NCBI GenBank assembly: GCA_951213105.1
Contig: OX578145.1
Coordinates: 7,429,191 to 7,493,190, forward strand
DNA length: 64,000 bases
Source: Amaurobius ferox
Lineage: Eukaryota > Arthropoda > Arachnida > Araneae > Amaurobiidae
Reading direction: 5' to 3'
In this document: positions 46,383 to 57,853 of the stretch, in pieces
Numbering within the stretch: the stretch's first letter is position 1
How the letters are laid out: each line of letters begins with the position of its first letter
The notes under the pieces: model-generated
What the model saw: the letters and a program-made list of their open reading frames with translations, nothing else
Told to the model about the DNA's origin: nothing
Databases searched by the model: none
Position numbers and translations under genes: made by a program

Positions 46383-48068
46383 TATATACTAATTGCCGAG
46401 TGTCTGTCTGTCTGTCTGTCCGTCTGTCTGTCACGCTTTTTTTAGGCACTTCCCGAATAGCTAGAGGCTTGCAATTTGGTACACGGCTCGGTCGTTCGAT
46501 AAAACCCCCTGGAAAAATCGAATTTTTCGAAAACGTTCTATAGAGGGTGCGCCCCACACCAAAACGTTCGAAAAGTGAAATGACGGGAAAGCATGCTTTG
46601 CGATGAGATAGAGACTTCAAATTTGATATATGGGTAAAACACTCGAAAGGAAGAAAGTGTGCAATTTCAGATTTCCAATATTTTCTGCTTAAGGGGGGGG
46701 GGGGTGCAGCACACCAAAACGTTCGAAAAGTGAAATGATAGGAGAGTATGCTTTGCGATGAGATAGACTTCAAGTTTGGTGTATAAGTAAATCGTTTAAA
46801 ACAAAGAAAGTGTGGAATTTCAGATTTCCAATATTTTCTACTTAAGAGGGTGCCGCACACCAAAATGTTCGAAAAGTGAAATGACGAGAAAGCATGTTTG
46901 CGATGAGGTAGAGACTTCAAATTTGGTATATGGGTAAATCACTCGAAAGGAAGAAAGTGTGCAATTTCAGATTTCCAATATTTTCTACTTAAGAAGGGGG
47001 TGCAGCACACCAAAACGTTCGATGTTGGGGGGGGGGGGGAAATAACCCAACATCGAAAAGTGAAATGATAGGAGAGCATGCTTTGCGATGAGATAGAGAC
47101 TTCAAGTTTGGTGTATGGGTAAATCGTTTGAAGCAAAGAAAGTGTGGAATTTCAGTTTTCCAATATTTTCTACTTAAGGGGGTGCCGCACACTAAAACGT
47201 TCGAAAAGTAAAATGATAGGAAAGAATGCTTTGCGATGAGGTAGAGACTTCAAATTTGGTGTATGGGTAAATCGTTCGAAAGGAAGAAAGTGTGCAATTG
47301 CAGATTTCCAATATTTTCTACTTAACGGGGTGACGCACACTAAAACGTTCGAAAAGTGAAATGATAGGAAAGCATGCTTTGCGATGAGATAGAGACTTCA
47401 AATTTGGTGTATTGGTAAACAGTTCGAAAGGAAGAAAGTGTGCAATTTTTGATTTCCAATATTTTCTACTTAAGGGGGGGGTGCCGCACACCAAAATATT
47501 CGATTTGCAAAATAAATGAGAAAACGCTCCTTTAAAATTTGATAGAAGCTTGAAATTCGGTATATGGGCTAATCATTTGATGGAAACACCCAAGACAAAT
47601 ATAGTTTTTCAAAAATGTTTGTTTAAGGGGGTTGCTCCAGAGTAAAACTTTCGAAAAGTGAATTGATAAAAAACCATGCTTCGGATTGAGATACAGATAT
47701 CAAATTTGGTATAAGGGTAGATAGTTTGAAAGGAAGAAAGTGTGAAATTTCAGATTTCCAATATTTGCTACTTTAAGGGGTGCACACACTAATATGTTCG
47801 ATTTTCCGAATAAATGAGGCACGCTTCCTTTTAAATGTGATAGAGGTTTGATATTTGGTATATGGGCCAATCATTTGATAAAAAACACAAGACAAACAGA
47901 CGAAGAAGTGCGAAAATTTAGTTTCCCAATATTTTCTTCTTTAGGGGGTTCTGCACAACAAAATATTCGATTTGCCGAATAAATGTGAAACCCGAATTAT
48001 TATAAAATTTACAGTATTCAGGGATTGCTTATTGCGAGACCGTTGATTTTCAACGGGTATTCGGCTAG
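46383..48068 (+). mobile_element. H1 Helitron unit 3
   Basis: Starts TATATACTAATTGCCGAG without the TC dinucleotide. It includes a local inverted duplication around a G run (AACATCGA/GATGTTGGGG at about 47020-47055). The 3' stem is at 48040-48056 and CTAG at 48065-48068. Confidence 0.85.
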
Positions 48069-50119
48069 TATATACTAATTGCCAAGTGTCCGTCTGTCTG
48101 TCACGCTTTTTTTAGGCACTTCCCGAATAGATAGAGACTTGCAATTTGGTACACGGCTCGGTCGTTTGATAAAACCCACTGGAAAAATCGAATTTTTCGA
48201 AAACATTCTATAGAGGGGGTGGCCCACACCAAAACGTTCGAAAAGTGAAATGATGGGAAAGCATGCTTTGCAATGAGATAGAGACTTCAAATTTGGTGTA
48301 TGGGTAAACCGTTTGAAAGGAAAAAAGTGTACAATTTCAGATTTCGAATATTTTCTACTTAAGGGGGTGCCGCACACCAAAATGTTCGATTTACCGAATA
48401 AATGAGAAACGGCCACTTTAAAATTTGATACAGACTTAAAATTTGGTATATGAGCTAGTCATTTGAAGAAAACACCCAAAACGAATATAGTTTTCTAAAA
48501 TGTTCGTTTAGGGGGTGCTCCACACCAAAACGTTCGAAAAGTGAAACGATAGGAAAGTATGCTTTGCGATAAGATAGAGAATTCAAATTTGGTGTATGGG
48601 TAAACCGTTTGAAAGGAAGAAAGTGTGTAATTTCAGATTTCCAATATTTTCTACTTAATTGGGTTCCGCACACTAAATCGTTCGAAAAGTGAAATGATAG
48701 GAAAGCATCCTTTTCAATGAGATAGACTTCAGATTTGGTGTATGGGTAAATCGTTCGAAAGGAAGAAAATGTGCAATTTCAGATTTCCAATATTTTCTAC
48801 TTAAGGGGGTGCCGCACACCAAAATGTTCGATTTACCGAATAAATGAGAAAAAGCCCCTTTAAAATTTGATAGAGGATTGAAATTTGGTATATGGGTTAA
48901 TCGTTTGACGAAAACACCCCAGACGAATATAGCTTTTCAAAAATGTTCGTTTAAGGGGGTGCTCCAGAGTAAAACGTTCGAAAAGTGAATTGATAAAAAA
49001 CCATGCTTCGGAATGAGATAGAGATATCAAATTTGGTGTAAGGGTAGATAGTTTAAAAGGAAGAAAGTGTACAATTTCATTTTACCAATATTTTCTACTT
49101 TAGGAGGTGCCGCACACCAAAATGTTCGATTTTCGGAATAATGGAGAAACGCCCCTTTTAAAACTTGATAGAGGCTTGATATTTAGTATATGGGCGAATC
49201 ATCTGATAGAAATCACAAAAAGAATAGAGTTTTAAAAAAATGTATAGTTAAGGGGTGGGTACTCCACACAAAAACATTTGAAAGATGAAATGCTAGAAAA
49301 GCATGTTTGATGATGAGATAGAGACTTCAAATTTGGTGTACGGATAAAAAGTTGGAAAGGAAAAAGTGTGCAATTTCAGTTTTCCAACATTTGCTATTGT
49401 AGGGGGGTGCCGCTCACTAAAATGTTCGATTTGCCGGACAAACGAAAAACGCCTCCTTTACAATGTGATAGAGGCTTGAAATTTAGTATATGGGCTAACC
49501 ATTTGACAAAAAAAACCAAACATAAATACAGTTTGACAAAAATGTTCATTAATGGAGTTCTACACAGAAAAACGTTCGAAAGGTGAAGTGATAGAAAAGA
49601 CATGCTTCTCGATAGGATAGAGACTTCAAATTTGGTATACGGGTAGATAGTTTGAAAGGAAGAAAGCGTGATATTTCAGATTTCCATTATTTGCCAATTT
49701 AAGGGGTGCCGCACACTAATATGTTCGATTTTCCGAGTAAATGAGGCAGGTTTCTTTTTAAATGTGATAGAGGCTTGATATTTGGTATATGGGCCAATCA
49801 TCTGATAAAAAACCCAAGGCAAAGAGAGTTTTTCAAAAATGTTCATTTATGGGTGTGCTTCACAGAAAAAAGTTCCAAAGGAGAAATAATAATATAGGGG
49901 TGCCTCGGGATGAGATAGACTTTAATGTGGTGTACGGGTAAATAATTCGAAAGGAAGAAATGCGCTAATTTAGTTTCCCAATATTTTCTTCTTTAGGGGG
50001 TTCTGCACACCAAAATATTCGATTTGTCGAATAAATGTGAAACGCGAATTATTAAAAATTTACATTATTCAGGGGTTGCTTATTGCGAGATCGTTGATTT
50101 TCAACGGGTATTTGGCTAG
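48069..50119 (+). mobile_element. H1 Helitron unit 4
   Basis: Starts TATATACTAATTGCCAAG and has the longest module array. The 3' end stem is GTTGA-TTT-TCAAC (a mutated outer pair, ATCG for ACCG), then TATTTGG and CTAG, followed by the Gypsy sequence. Confidence 0.85.
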
Positions 50120-50426
50120 TATAAATTTAAAAGGTATCTCTAGTGACATTGTAAAAGTTTCCAGGAAACTAAATATTAATTTAAATGTAAATAACAAAAT
50201 ATTTAATGTTTATTTTTATATTATGGACTATGATTCTTGTAATTATTCAGGAATACTTGGTGTGAATTTGTTAAAGGGCTATAAGATGTCAATAGATTTT
50301 ACTAATAATGTTTTATACAATAATATTGTAACTGTGCCTTTTGCAATTAATGATGAATGTTTTCCTTTTTCATTATCTGATGCAACTCAATCCTTTAATA
50401 ATTATGAAATTAATTGAGAAAATACT

Positions 50427-50742
50427 TTGAATTCTGATCTATGTAAGGATAATTTGTGCTATGCACTTAGGAAATACATAATTCCTCCTCTATCGGAGGC
50501 TTTCATACAACTAAAATTAAAAGAAATTATTAAATTTAATTCACCTACTGTGATGATTGAGCCTTTAAACAACAGTAAAATTCTGATTGCTCGATCAGTA
50601 AATAATGTATCTAGATCTAATATATATAATGTAAAAGTATTGAATTTGTCAACTGATGACTTGCACATAAATACGCATTCAAATTTAGTCAATCCTATCA
50701 CAGTAGTATCTTCCTTTTCAGTTAACAATATTACTGAGTCAA
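50427..50742 (+). pseudogene. Gypsy pol linker between protease and RT
   Basis: Open frame from 50427 to 50786 (LCKDNLCYALRKYIIPPLSE...), overlapping the RT frame by about 44 bases. A segment like SEAFIQLKLKE...LIARSVNN is usual between protease and RT in Gypsy pol. The TGA at 50415-50417 separates it from the protease part. Confidence 0.6.
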
Positions 50743-52149
50743 GTGCAGAGAGTGGTGATAATTTTAATGTTTGGGGGAAATTTTGATCTTTCACACTTAG
50801 ACTATAATGAAAAAAGACAGAGTTTAATTAATGATTGTAAGTATATTTTTGCTAATTCTATTCGGGATTTAAAGGGGTGTGATACAGTTTTTCATAACAT
50901 TAACTTAAAAGATGATATTCCTATTAAACAGAAACCTTATAGGGTTCCTTATCATGTAAGAGATGAATTAGATAGACATATTAATGAGCTTCTTGAGAAT
51001 GATATTATACAAGAAAGTGATTCACCATTCTCCGCACCTGTACTGTTTGTTAAAAAGGCAGATGGAACATTAAGATTAGTAACAGATTTTAGGAAATTAA
51101 AGGGTAAAACTATTGATGATATTTTTCCTCTGCCAAATATCACTGAATTGATTGATAGTTTAAATGGTGCAAAATATTTTTCTACATTAGACTTAACATC
51201 TGGATTTTATCAAATGAAATTGCACCCAGACGACACACACAAATATGGCTTTTCTACACCTTTTGGCCACTATGAATGGAAAAGAGTCCCTTTCGGTTTG
51301 GAAAATGCCCCCAGCTCCTTTCAAAGACTTATGTCCATCGTCCTAGCTAAGCTTTCCCCTTTACAAATTTCTATTTATATAGATGATATTGTTATTGCAT
51401 CTAGAACCTTTGAGGAACACCTAATGAAATTAAAGGTAGTATTTGATAAATTATCTCAACATAAATTATGTTTAAAACCAAGTAAATTCAATTTTTTAAA
51501 ATCTTTAATAAATTATTTAGGTTTTCAAGTTTCTGAAGGTATTGTCCAGCCTGACCCCTCAAATTTAAAAACTGTTAAAAATTTTCAAAAACCCACCTTT
51601 AAAAAACAAACTCGCCAATTTTTAGGATTAACTGGCTTCTGCAGAAAATTTATTGAAAATTACTCTTTAAAAGCTGTTCCCTTAACTAATTTAACTAAGC
51701 AAAATATTAAATTCTCTTGGACCCCTGAAGCAGAAAATTCTTATCAAACCTTAAAATCCGAATTACTTAAAGAACCCATTTTACATCTCCCTGATTTTTC
51801 GAAACCTTTTTCGGTATGTACCGATACGTCAAATTTTGGTGTTGGAACAGTTCTCTGTCAGGAAGGAGAGGATGGATTTTTGCACCCTATTGCTTATGCT
51901 AACAAAAAACTAATAGATACAGAAATAAACTGTAGCACAGTCGAGAAAGAGACTTTAGGAGTTGTCTGGGCAGCATTCTATTTTAAGCAATACCTTTTGG
52001 GAAAACATTTTACTGTTTATTATGATCAGGCCTCCCTTTCAAATGTTTTGAAATTAAAAGACCCCACTTCTAGGATAGCCCAGTTTAATTACAAAATTAT
52101 TCATAAACCTGGTCGCCTAAATTTAACAGCTGATTATCTAGATGTGTAA
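50743..52149 (+). CDS. Gypsy reverse transcriptase and RNase H
   Basis: A 468-codon uninterrupted frame. RT motifs in order: KADGTLRLVTDFRKLK, YFSTLDLTSGFYQ, PFGLENAPSSFQRLM, and the active-site box YIDDIVIA near residues 213-220 with both aspartates. Then LGFQVSEGIV and the connection FSWTPEAE. RNase H follows with VCTDTSNFGVG, a TVEKETLGVVWA glutamate and YYDQASLSNV, then HKPGRLNLTADYL. Length and motif order are those of Ty3/Gypsy pol. The first codons lie in the linker overlap, so the in-frame start is not a biological start. The frame ends at TAA just after ADYL, where the minus copy has the same break. Catalytic residues look intact, but the polyprotein is interrupted on both sides. Confidence 0.9.
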   Translation: MQRVVIILMFGGNFDLSHLDYNEKRQSLINDCKYIFANSIRDLKGCDTVFHNINLKDDIPIKQKPYRVPYHVRDELDRHINELLENDIIQESDSPFSAPVLFVKKADGTLRLVTDFRKLKGKTIDDIFPLPNITELIDSLNGAKYFSTLDLTSGFYQMKLHPDDTHKYGFSTPFGHYEWKRVPFGLENAPSSFQRLMSIVLAKLSPLQISIYIDDIVIASRTFEEHLMKLKVVFDKLSQHKLCLKPSKFNFLKSLINYLGFQVSEGIVQPDPSNLKTVKNFQKPTFKKQTRQFLGLTGFCRKFIENYSLKAVPLTNLTKQNIKFSWTPEAENSYQTLKSELLKEPILHLPDFSKPFSVCTDTSNFGVGTVLCQEGEDGFLHPIAYANKKLIDTEINCSTVEKETLGVVWAAFYFKQYLLGKHFTVYYDQASLSNVLKLKDPTSRIAQFNYKIIHKPGRLNLTADYLDV

Positions 52150-52163
52150 ATGACGTAAAAGTA

Positions 52164-53274
52164 AACACTATAGATCTGGATGTTGATACTAACTTTCTTT
52201 TAAGAGTACGTAATTCTCAAAATTCTGACCCCAATTGTATAAGAATTGGCTCATTCTTAGACAAAAATATTGACTCATTCCCTAAAAATTTAATGTTTTT
52301 CTTAAAAGATGATGTATTATATTGTACTAATAGAAAACCTAAATTAAAATATCAAAGAAAAGAGCGTATTGTTGTTCCACAAAATTTAATCTCTGAAATT
52401 CTAAATTATTGCCATGATTCGATCACTGCAGGACATGGTGGTTTTAGAAGGACTTTGAGGAAAATTCAACAACACTTTTATTGGCCGTAGGATGTATGTT
52501 CAAATTTTAAATTATGTTAAGAGTTGTCCTGATTGTTTACTGAAAAGAGGATTTAAACAAAAACAAAAAGCTCCTTTACAGAGGTTTCCAAATTCTACTT
52601 ACCCTATGGAAAGAATAGCTATGGATTGTATTGGCCCCATGCCTCTAACTTTCTCTGGCAATAAGTACATACTTGTAATTACTGACTATTTTACCCGTTG
52701 GCCAGAAGCTTATTCTATCCCCAATATTAAATGTGAAACTATTTTATATTGTTTAGAGAACTTCTTTTTTCTTCATGGTGTGCCAAAGCACGTTATCACT
52801 GACAAAGGTTCTAATTTTATTTCGAATGCTGCCATGAAGTTGTATGAAAAATTAGGCATTGAAAAATATGCCACTACTAGCTATCACCCGCAATCGTATG
52901 GAGTTTGCGAGCGTTTAAACAGTAAGATAATTAACACACTTAGTCATTTAGCGTCTGAAACACAAGAGGATTGGGATCGACATTTATCTTTTGCCTTGTT
53001 GGCCCACCGAACTTCAATCCATTCCTCGACTGGTGAGTCTCCAGCTAATCTTCTCTATGGTAGAGAATTAATTTTGCCACAGCATCTTCTTTTTAAGTTA
53101 AATGAACAAAATTTTACCACTGTTAGTGATTATAGTCAGGATTTGGCAATTCGTATGAAATTTTTTTTTGAAATAGTAAAGAAAAACTTACTTAAGGCAG
53201 CTAAAACACAAGAAACATACAGAAATAAGTCTGCTGTTGTAAAAGATATAAAAGTTGGAGATTTAGTATATTTA
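52164..53274 (+). pseudogene. Gypsy integrase: zinc domain and catalytic core, frame-broken
   Basis: The region 52164-52490 has the HHCC domain start (HDSITAGHGGFRRTL, FYWP). A one-base frame change with TAG at 52488 interrupts before MYVQ, and CPDCLLKRG gives the CxxC. The core follows with MDCIGPMP (first Asp), VITDKGSNF (second Asp) and VCERLNSKI (Glu), and LAHRTSIHSSTGESPANLLYG downstream. All three catalytic acidic residues are present. The same frame change occurs in the minus-strand copy. At 53274 the frame is cut by the reverse-oriented Helitron and continues at 54894. Confidence 0.85.
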
Positions 53275-54893
53275 CTAGCCGAATACCCGTTGAAAATCAA
53301 CGTTCTCACAATAAGCAACCCCTGAATATTGTAATTTTTAATAATTCGCGTTTCATATTTATTCGGCAAATCGAATATTTTAATATTCAGAACACCCCTA
53401 AAGAAGAAAATATTGGAAAACTGGCAGTTTTTCCTGTTGAACTATCTACCAGTACACCGAATTAAAGTCTCTATCTCACCTCGAAGCATACTATTTTATT
53501 ATCTCCCGTTTCGAACGTTTTTCCTGTGAAGCACACCCATAAATGAACATTTTTGAAAAACTATGTTCGTCTTTGGTTTTTTATCAGATGATTGGCCCAT
53601 ATACCAAATATCAAGCCTCTACCACATTTAAAAGGAAACGTGTCTCATTTATTCCGGAAATTGTACATATTGGTGTACGGCACCCCCTAAATTAGCAAAT
53701 ATTGGATATATGAAATTACACACTTTCTTCCTTTCAAACTATCTACCCATACACCAAATTTGATGTCTCTATCCTATCGTGCAGCATGTTTTTCTATCAT
53801 TTCATCTTTCGAACGTTTTTCTGTGTTGCACCCCCTTAAATGATCATTTTTGAAAAACAGTAATAATCTTAAATTTTTTATCAAATGCCCATATATTAAA
53901 TTTCAAGCCTCTATCGCATTGTAAAGGAGACGTTTTTCATTTGTTCGTCAAATCGAACATTTTAGTGTGTGGCACCCCCTGCAATAGCAAACTTTGGAAA
54001 ACTGAAATTGCACACTTTCTTCCTTTCTAACTATCTACTCGTGTACCAAATTTGAAGTCTCTAACTCATCGCGAAGCATGTTTTTTCTATCATTTCACCT
54101 TTCGAATGTTTTTCTGTGGAGTGCCCACCCCCTTAAACATGCATTTTTGAAAATCTTCATTTTTCTTGGGTTTTCTATCAAATCATTCGCCCATATACCA
54201 AATATCACGCCTCTATCACGATCTAAAAGGGGTGTTTCTACTTCATTCCGAAAATCGGACATTTTTGTGTGCGACACCCCCTAAAGTAGAAAATATTGGA
54301 AAACTGAAATTGTACACTTTCTTCCTTTCAAATTATCTACCTGTACACCAAATTTCAAATCTCTATCTCACACGTAAGCATGTTTTCTTATCAATTCACC
54401 TTTCGAACGTTTTTCTCTGGAGCACCCCCTTAAACGAACGTTTTTGAAAAACTATATTCGTCTTGAGTTTTTTCATCAAATGATTAGTCCATATACCTAA
54501 TTTCAAGCCTCTATCAAATTTTAAAGGGACCCTTTCTCACTTATTCGGTAAATCGAACATTTTGGTGTGCGGCACCCCCTTAAATAGAAAATATTGGAAA
54601 TCTGAAATTGCACACTTTCTTCCTTTCGAACGATTTACCTATACACCAAATTCGAAGTCTCTATCTCATGGCAAAGTATGCTTTCCTATCATTTCACTTT
54701 TCGGATGTTTTGGTGTGGAGCACCCCCTCTAGAGAACGTTTTCGAAAAATTCGATTTTTCCAGGGGTTTTTATCGAACGGTCGAGCCGTGTACCAAATTG
54801 CAAGTCTCTATCTATTCGGGAAGTGCCCCAAAAAAGCGTCACAGACAGACGGACAGACAGAGGGACACTTGGCAATTAGTATATATAGATAGA
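53275..54893 (-). mobile_element. single H1 Helitron in the integrase region, reverse orientation
   Basis: On the minus strand it starts TCTATCTATATATACTAATT (at 54893) and ends CTAG (53278-53275). The 3' stem next to it is slightly mutated (GTTGAAAATCAAC). It is inserted between A (53274) and T (54894) without target duplication, as Helitrons do. The unoccupied site is kept in the minus Gypsy copy between 38826 and 38827, which fixes both ends to the base. 1619 bp, ~150-bp modules, non-coding. Confidence 0.92.
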
Positions 54894-55182
54894 TACTTTC
54901 CTGTTTTTCCAAGAGGACATTGTAAGAAATTCATTCTCCAAACTTAATGAAGGTCCTTTTAAAGTTATACAAAAAACTTCTAATGTGAACTTTAAAATTC
55001 AACATGTAAATGACACACGAAATGTTCTGTTGGTGCACATTGACAGATTAACAAAAATTCCAGAAAAAGATTCTGTGTTCTTTTCTTGTGCACAATCTGA
55101 TAATTCAGAAAATAATGGATCTCATGAGAATGATATAATTCCAACAACACAGAGATATAATTTACGACAAAGGAAAAACTAG
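54894..55182 (+). pseudogene. Gypsy integrase C-terminal end
   Basis: Continues pol after the Helitron: a hydrophobic/basic stretch ending the SH3-like region (HCKKFILQT in one frame), then an open frame to the stop at 55180-55182. It includes FKIQHVNDTRNVLLVHIDRL and TQRYNLRQRKN. The H-x-D-R-L plus R-Y-N-L-R-x-R ending is typical of Gypsy pol C-termini. The minus copy ends identically at 38539. Confidence 0.75.
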
Positions 55183-55748
55183 AATGACATTTTTATTTAT
55201 TGTTGCGCAACATAAATTTTTTTAAGTGTATAATTTTTATATGTGTGTGTATTTTGTTATTGGTACATCGCAAAATGCTGCAAACTGGATTTAATCGATG
55301 TAAAGGAAAGTTGATTTTGAAATAAGATTTGTTATTGATACTGCAGATTACTGCAGGATTTAGATAAATGATTGAGGAAAAATTAATTTGGATTATATGA
55401 ATTAATTATATTTGTAGATAGATATGTATTGTTACTTATTTATTGTTATTGAGAGTGCAGATTTCTGCAAATATTTGATTACGTGGTCCATGACATAAGT
55501 TCTGATCACATATATTGATATTTTAGTATTATATATATATTAATTTAAATAAATTCTTGTTATGTATAAAATAAGTCTGCCGTGTCAAATCCAAGTATGA
55601 CTCCTGGTTCTGTTTGCTGATTTACACGGATCGCAACTCATGTGCAAAATCAACTCGGGCAACGTTACTTTGTTTTAATTACGCGTCGGTTCGATTTCGG
55701 TCACCCCATCCTAAATATTTGGGGAGAGAGACCGACGGACAGAAGTCG
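55183..55748 (+). other. Gypsy non-coding region between pol and 3' LTR, with purine tract
   Basis: No envelope-like ORF is present. It aligns with 37965-38538 of the minus copy. GGGGAGAGAG at 55721-55730 is a possible polypurine tract before the LTR. Confidence 0.6.
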
Positions 55749-57853
55749 TGTTGAGATAATCGGGTTCAACGACGAAACAACACCTTTCACAACAATAGAG
55801 AGTATCTACAACATATTTTAGGTATATATATGTTGTCGTTAAAAGTATTGGAGTACTGCAAAGATGAAAGTGGCAGTGCATATTAGATTACTGCAGAATG
55901 CAGATTATTGAGCTTTTAGTATATTATTGTTGCTTACTGATAATAATTGTTATTGTGCCAATTGTCATTTGACACTTCTATTGAAATTTTATTTATTTTA
56001 TACAACTTATGTACACTGTTTTATTTTTTAGATCACCCTATTTACACATTTTTTTCCCTTTTCCAGCTGGTATTTATATTTTGTAGTGGAAGTGAGAGTT
56101 GTTTCTCATTGGTTATTCAAGGTACCTTTTCAAAATTCAATGTTTCGATTCTTTGAACACTATTTGGCTGGTCCAATGTTTTCGTAATTTTTTTTTTTAT
56201 TATTATTATTTATAGCTAATGAGAATCAATGTCAAATCCTCTACCTTTATTTGTCTACACAAATTTAGTGATCTGATATGCAAAATTTATTCATTATATC
56301 ATTTTCTCTTTGGTTTATAGTTTAACAAATTGCTTATCCCGAAATGGAAGTTGATTTTGGATAAATATTGCTATGCTTAAATTGGTAACTTCTGATAGAT
56401 ATTTTATTTTATTATCAAAAATTTTTCATTTTTCAAATGAAAAATTTTTGGGGGATAGGTGGAAAGAATGTGTTGGGTTGCTTTAGAATTTATGTAATTT
56501 GGGGGTTTGAAATTTACTTTTATTTATTTTTCCCTAGCTCAATATTCTCAATTTGATAATATTTAAATAATATTTATTGTTTTTTTTTAATTTATTCTTT
56601 AATTAGAAAATTTTTAATCTTTTAAATTAATTTTCTTTATAATATTCCTAATTAAAATGCTCCATTCCCTAAATTAATATCACTTTTGATTTGTAAATTT
56701 ATAAAAATTATTTATATATTTGATTCCCCTTAAAATTCTCTTTAATTTGATGTCTCATTTTCCCATTTTGGTTAGAAATTCCGTTTGTTCTATAGCTTCA
56801 GGTTATTTCTATGTTCAGTGCGTTTCAAAAATATCAGTTGCCACCATTTTCGGAATCCTGGTTTTCCGCGCTTTTTACCGCGATTGACGCGCCGCCTAAG
56901 CGCTTTTCGCGTCTCTTTGGAATTCATGAATTATTTTAATTGGTTCACGTTTTTACGGATCGTCTGAGTTTTGAGTTTTAATTTTGGCAATTCTAATTTC
57001 GGTAAACGGATTTTAATTGTTGCCGTTGGTCTAAACTTCTCCCTTTTTTCGCACGTATAAATACGCGCGCGGAATTTTTCAGTTTCAGTTTTTTGTTGAA
57101 ATTCCACGTTTAAGTTAGCGCGAGAAGCGTGTTGTTGATTTTCGAATGGAACTTTTGTTCCACGCGAGATTTTCTATGGAACTTTTAAGTTCCTGGCGAT
57201 GATTTTTTTATCACTTGTCTCCTTTTAAACGAAAGTTTTATTTATTTTTTTTATCGCCTAAATTGCGATGTGACATCTGGAAAAATGAGTTTTAAGATGT
57301 ATTATGCGAGTTACGTGAAAGTAGCTTCTGACGATGGCGGCTGATTTAAGAAGATCCTAGCGTTCTAGAAGTAGTTGTTAGGCCTCTGCTGATGAATTTT
57401 CTCCTGATCCCAAGAAAACCAGTTTAGGGAATTCCTATCATCCCAGTGAAACTCCAAATATGAAACTTTTCTTCTCCAACCTGTAATCTTAAGATGACCC
57501 GGATGGGTAAATATGTTTAATAAGTTAAACTCTTAAATTCTTAATTTCTGAATATGAATTCTCACTATTATAAATGCATGATTTAAATTTTATTCTTTAA
57601 ATTTAAAATTCTAAAACTTTTTTTTTGAGAGCAATTTTCTAAACCTTCATAAATTTATAAGAGCCTGGGTAAATTCTAAAATTCTAATGTTAATTCTTCC
57701 TGAGTTGCCTGCCTGTGAGCAGAGTTTTTATTTGGTATTGGAATTAATTTGAAGTTACAATTTAATAAACTAATTTTCTTTAAACTAATTATTATGTCTT
57801 CCTTTATCTCTTTTAAACACAGCAGGTTTTATTCTATCACTTTCAAACACAAC
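55749..57853 (+). repeat. 3' LTR of the plus-strand Gypsy copy
   Basis: Starts TGTTGAG after the purine-rich tract and ends CACAAC at 57853. About 2.1 kb, long for a Gypsy LTR. It contains GC-rich patches (CGCGCGCGGAATTTTTCAG near 57063) that may be promoter-proximal. Open frames here are not genes. Confidence 0.65.

Larger units (their letters stand above)
42889..50119 (+). mobile_element. H1 Helitron concatemer: four head-to-tail units
   Basis: The outer ends are TCTATCTATATATACTAATT at 42889 (after A) and CTAG at 50116-50119 (before T). Three internal junctions, at 44469/44470, 46382/46383 and 48068/48069, show CTAG followed at once by the 5' start (T)ATATACTAATTGCC. Unit lengths are 1581, 1913, 1686 and 2051 bp. 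All units are in the same orientation and diverged from each other. No Rep/helicase is encoded. Confidence 0.85.
42831..50417 (+). pseudogene. Gypsy protease region, split by the Helitron concatemer
   Basis: The left part is 42831-42888, the right part 50120-50417. The right part has IFNVYFYIMDYDSCNYSGILG and VNLLKGYKMSIDF, the flap-to-C-terminal ILG motif of retroviral-type aspartic proteases. The frame on the left of the Helitrons is the same as on the right once 42889-50119 is left out, so the break is due to that insertion. I do not see an intact D-T/S-G active site just upstream; it appears mutated. Confidence 0.7.
40831..57853 (+). mobile_element. Ty3/Gypsy retrotransposon, plus-strand copy, with nested Helitrons
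   Basis: 5' LTR remnant (40831-41229), PBS-like segment, gag, pol and a full 3' LTR (55749-57853). Interrupted by a Helitron concatemer at 42889-50119 in the protease region and by a single Helitron at 53275-54893 in the integrase region. Without these it would be about 8.2 kb. The 3' end is followed directly by unrelated sequence; no matching target duplication was found at the left because the left LTR is truncated. Confidence 0.85.

Noticed and set aside
46294..46920. 208-codon minus-strand open frame in the Helitron array, with many similar ones at 42890-54950
   Set aside because: These frames run through ~150-bp Helitron modules and repeat the same peptide units because the modules repeat; stops are rare by module composition. 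There is no start context, domain or conservation beyond the repeat.
55183..55748. An envelope gene after Gypsy pol
   Set aside because: No open frame with signal peptide or membrane anchor is found; the region is non-coding in both copies.
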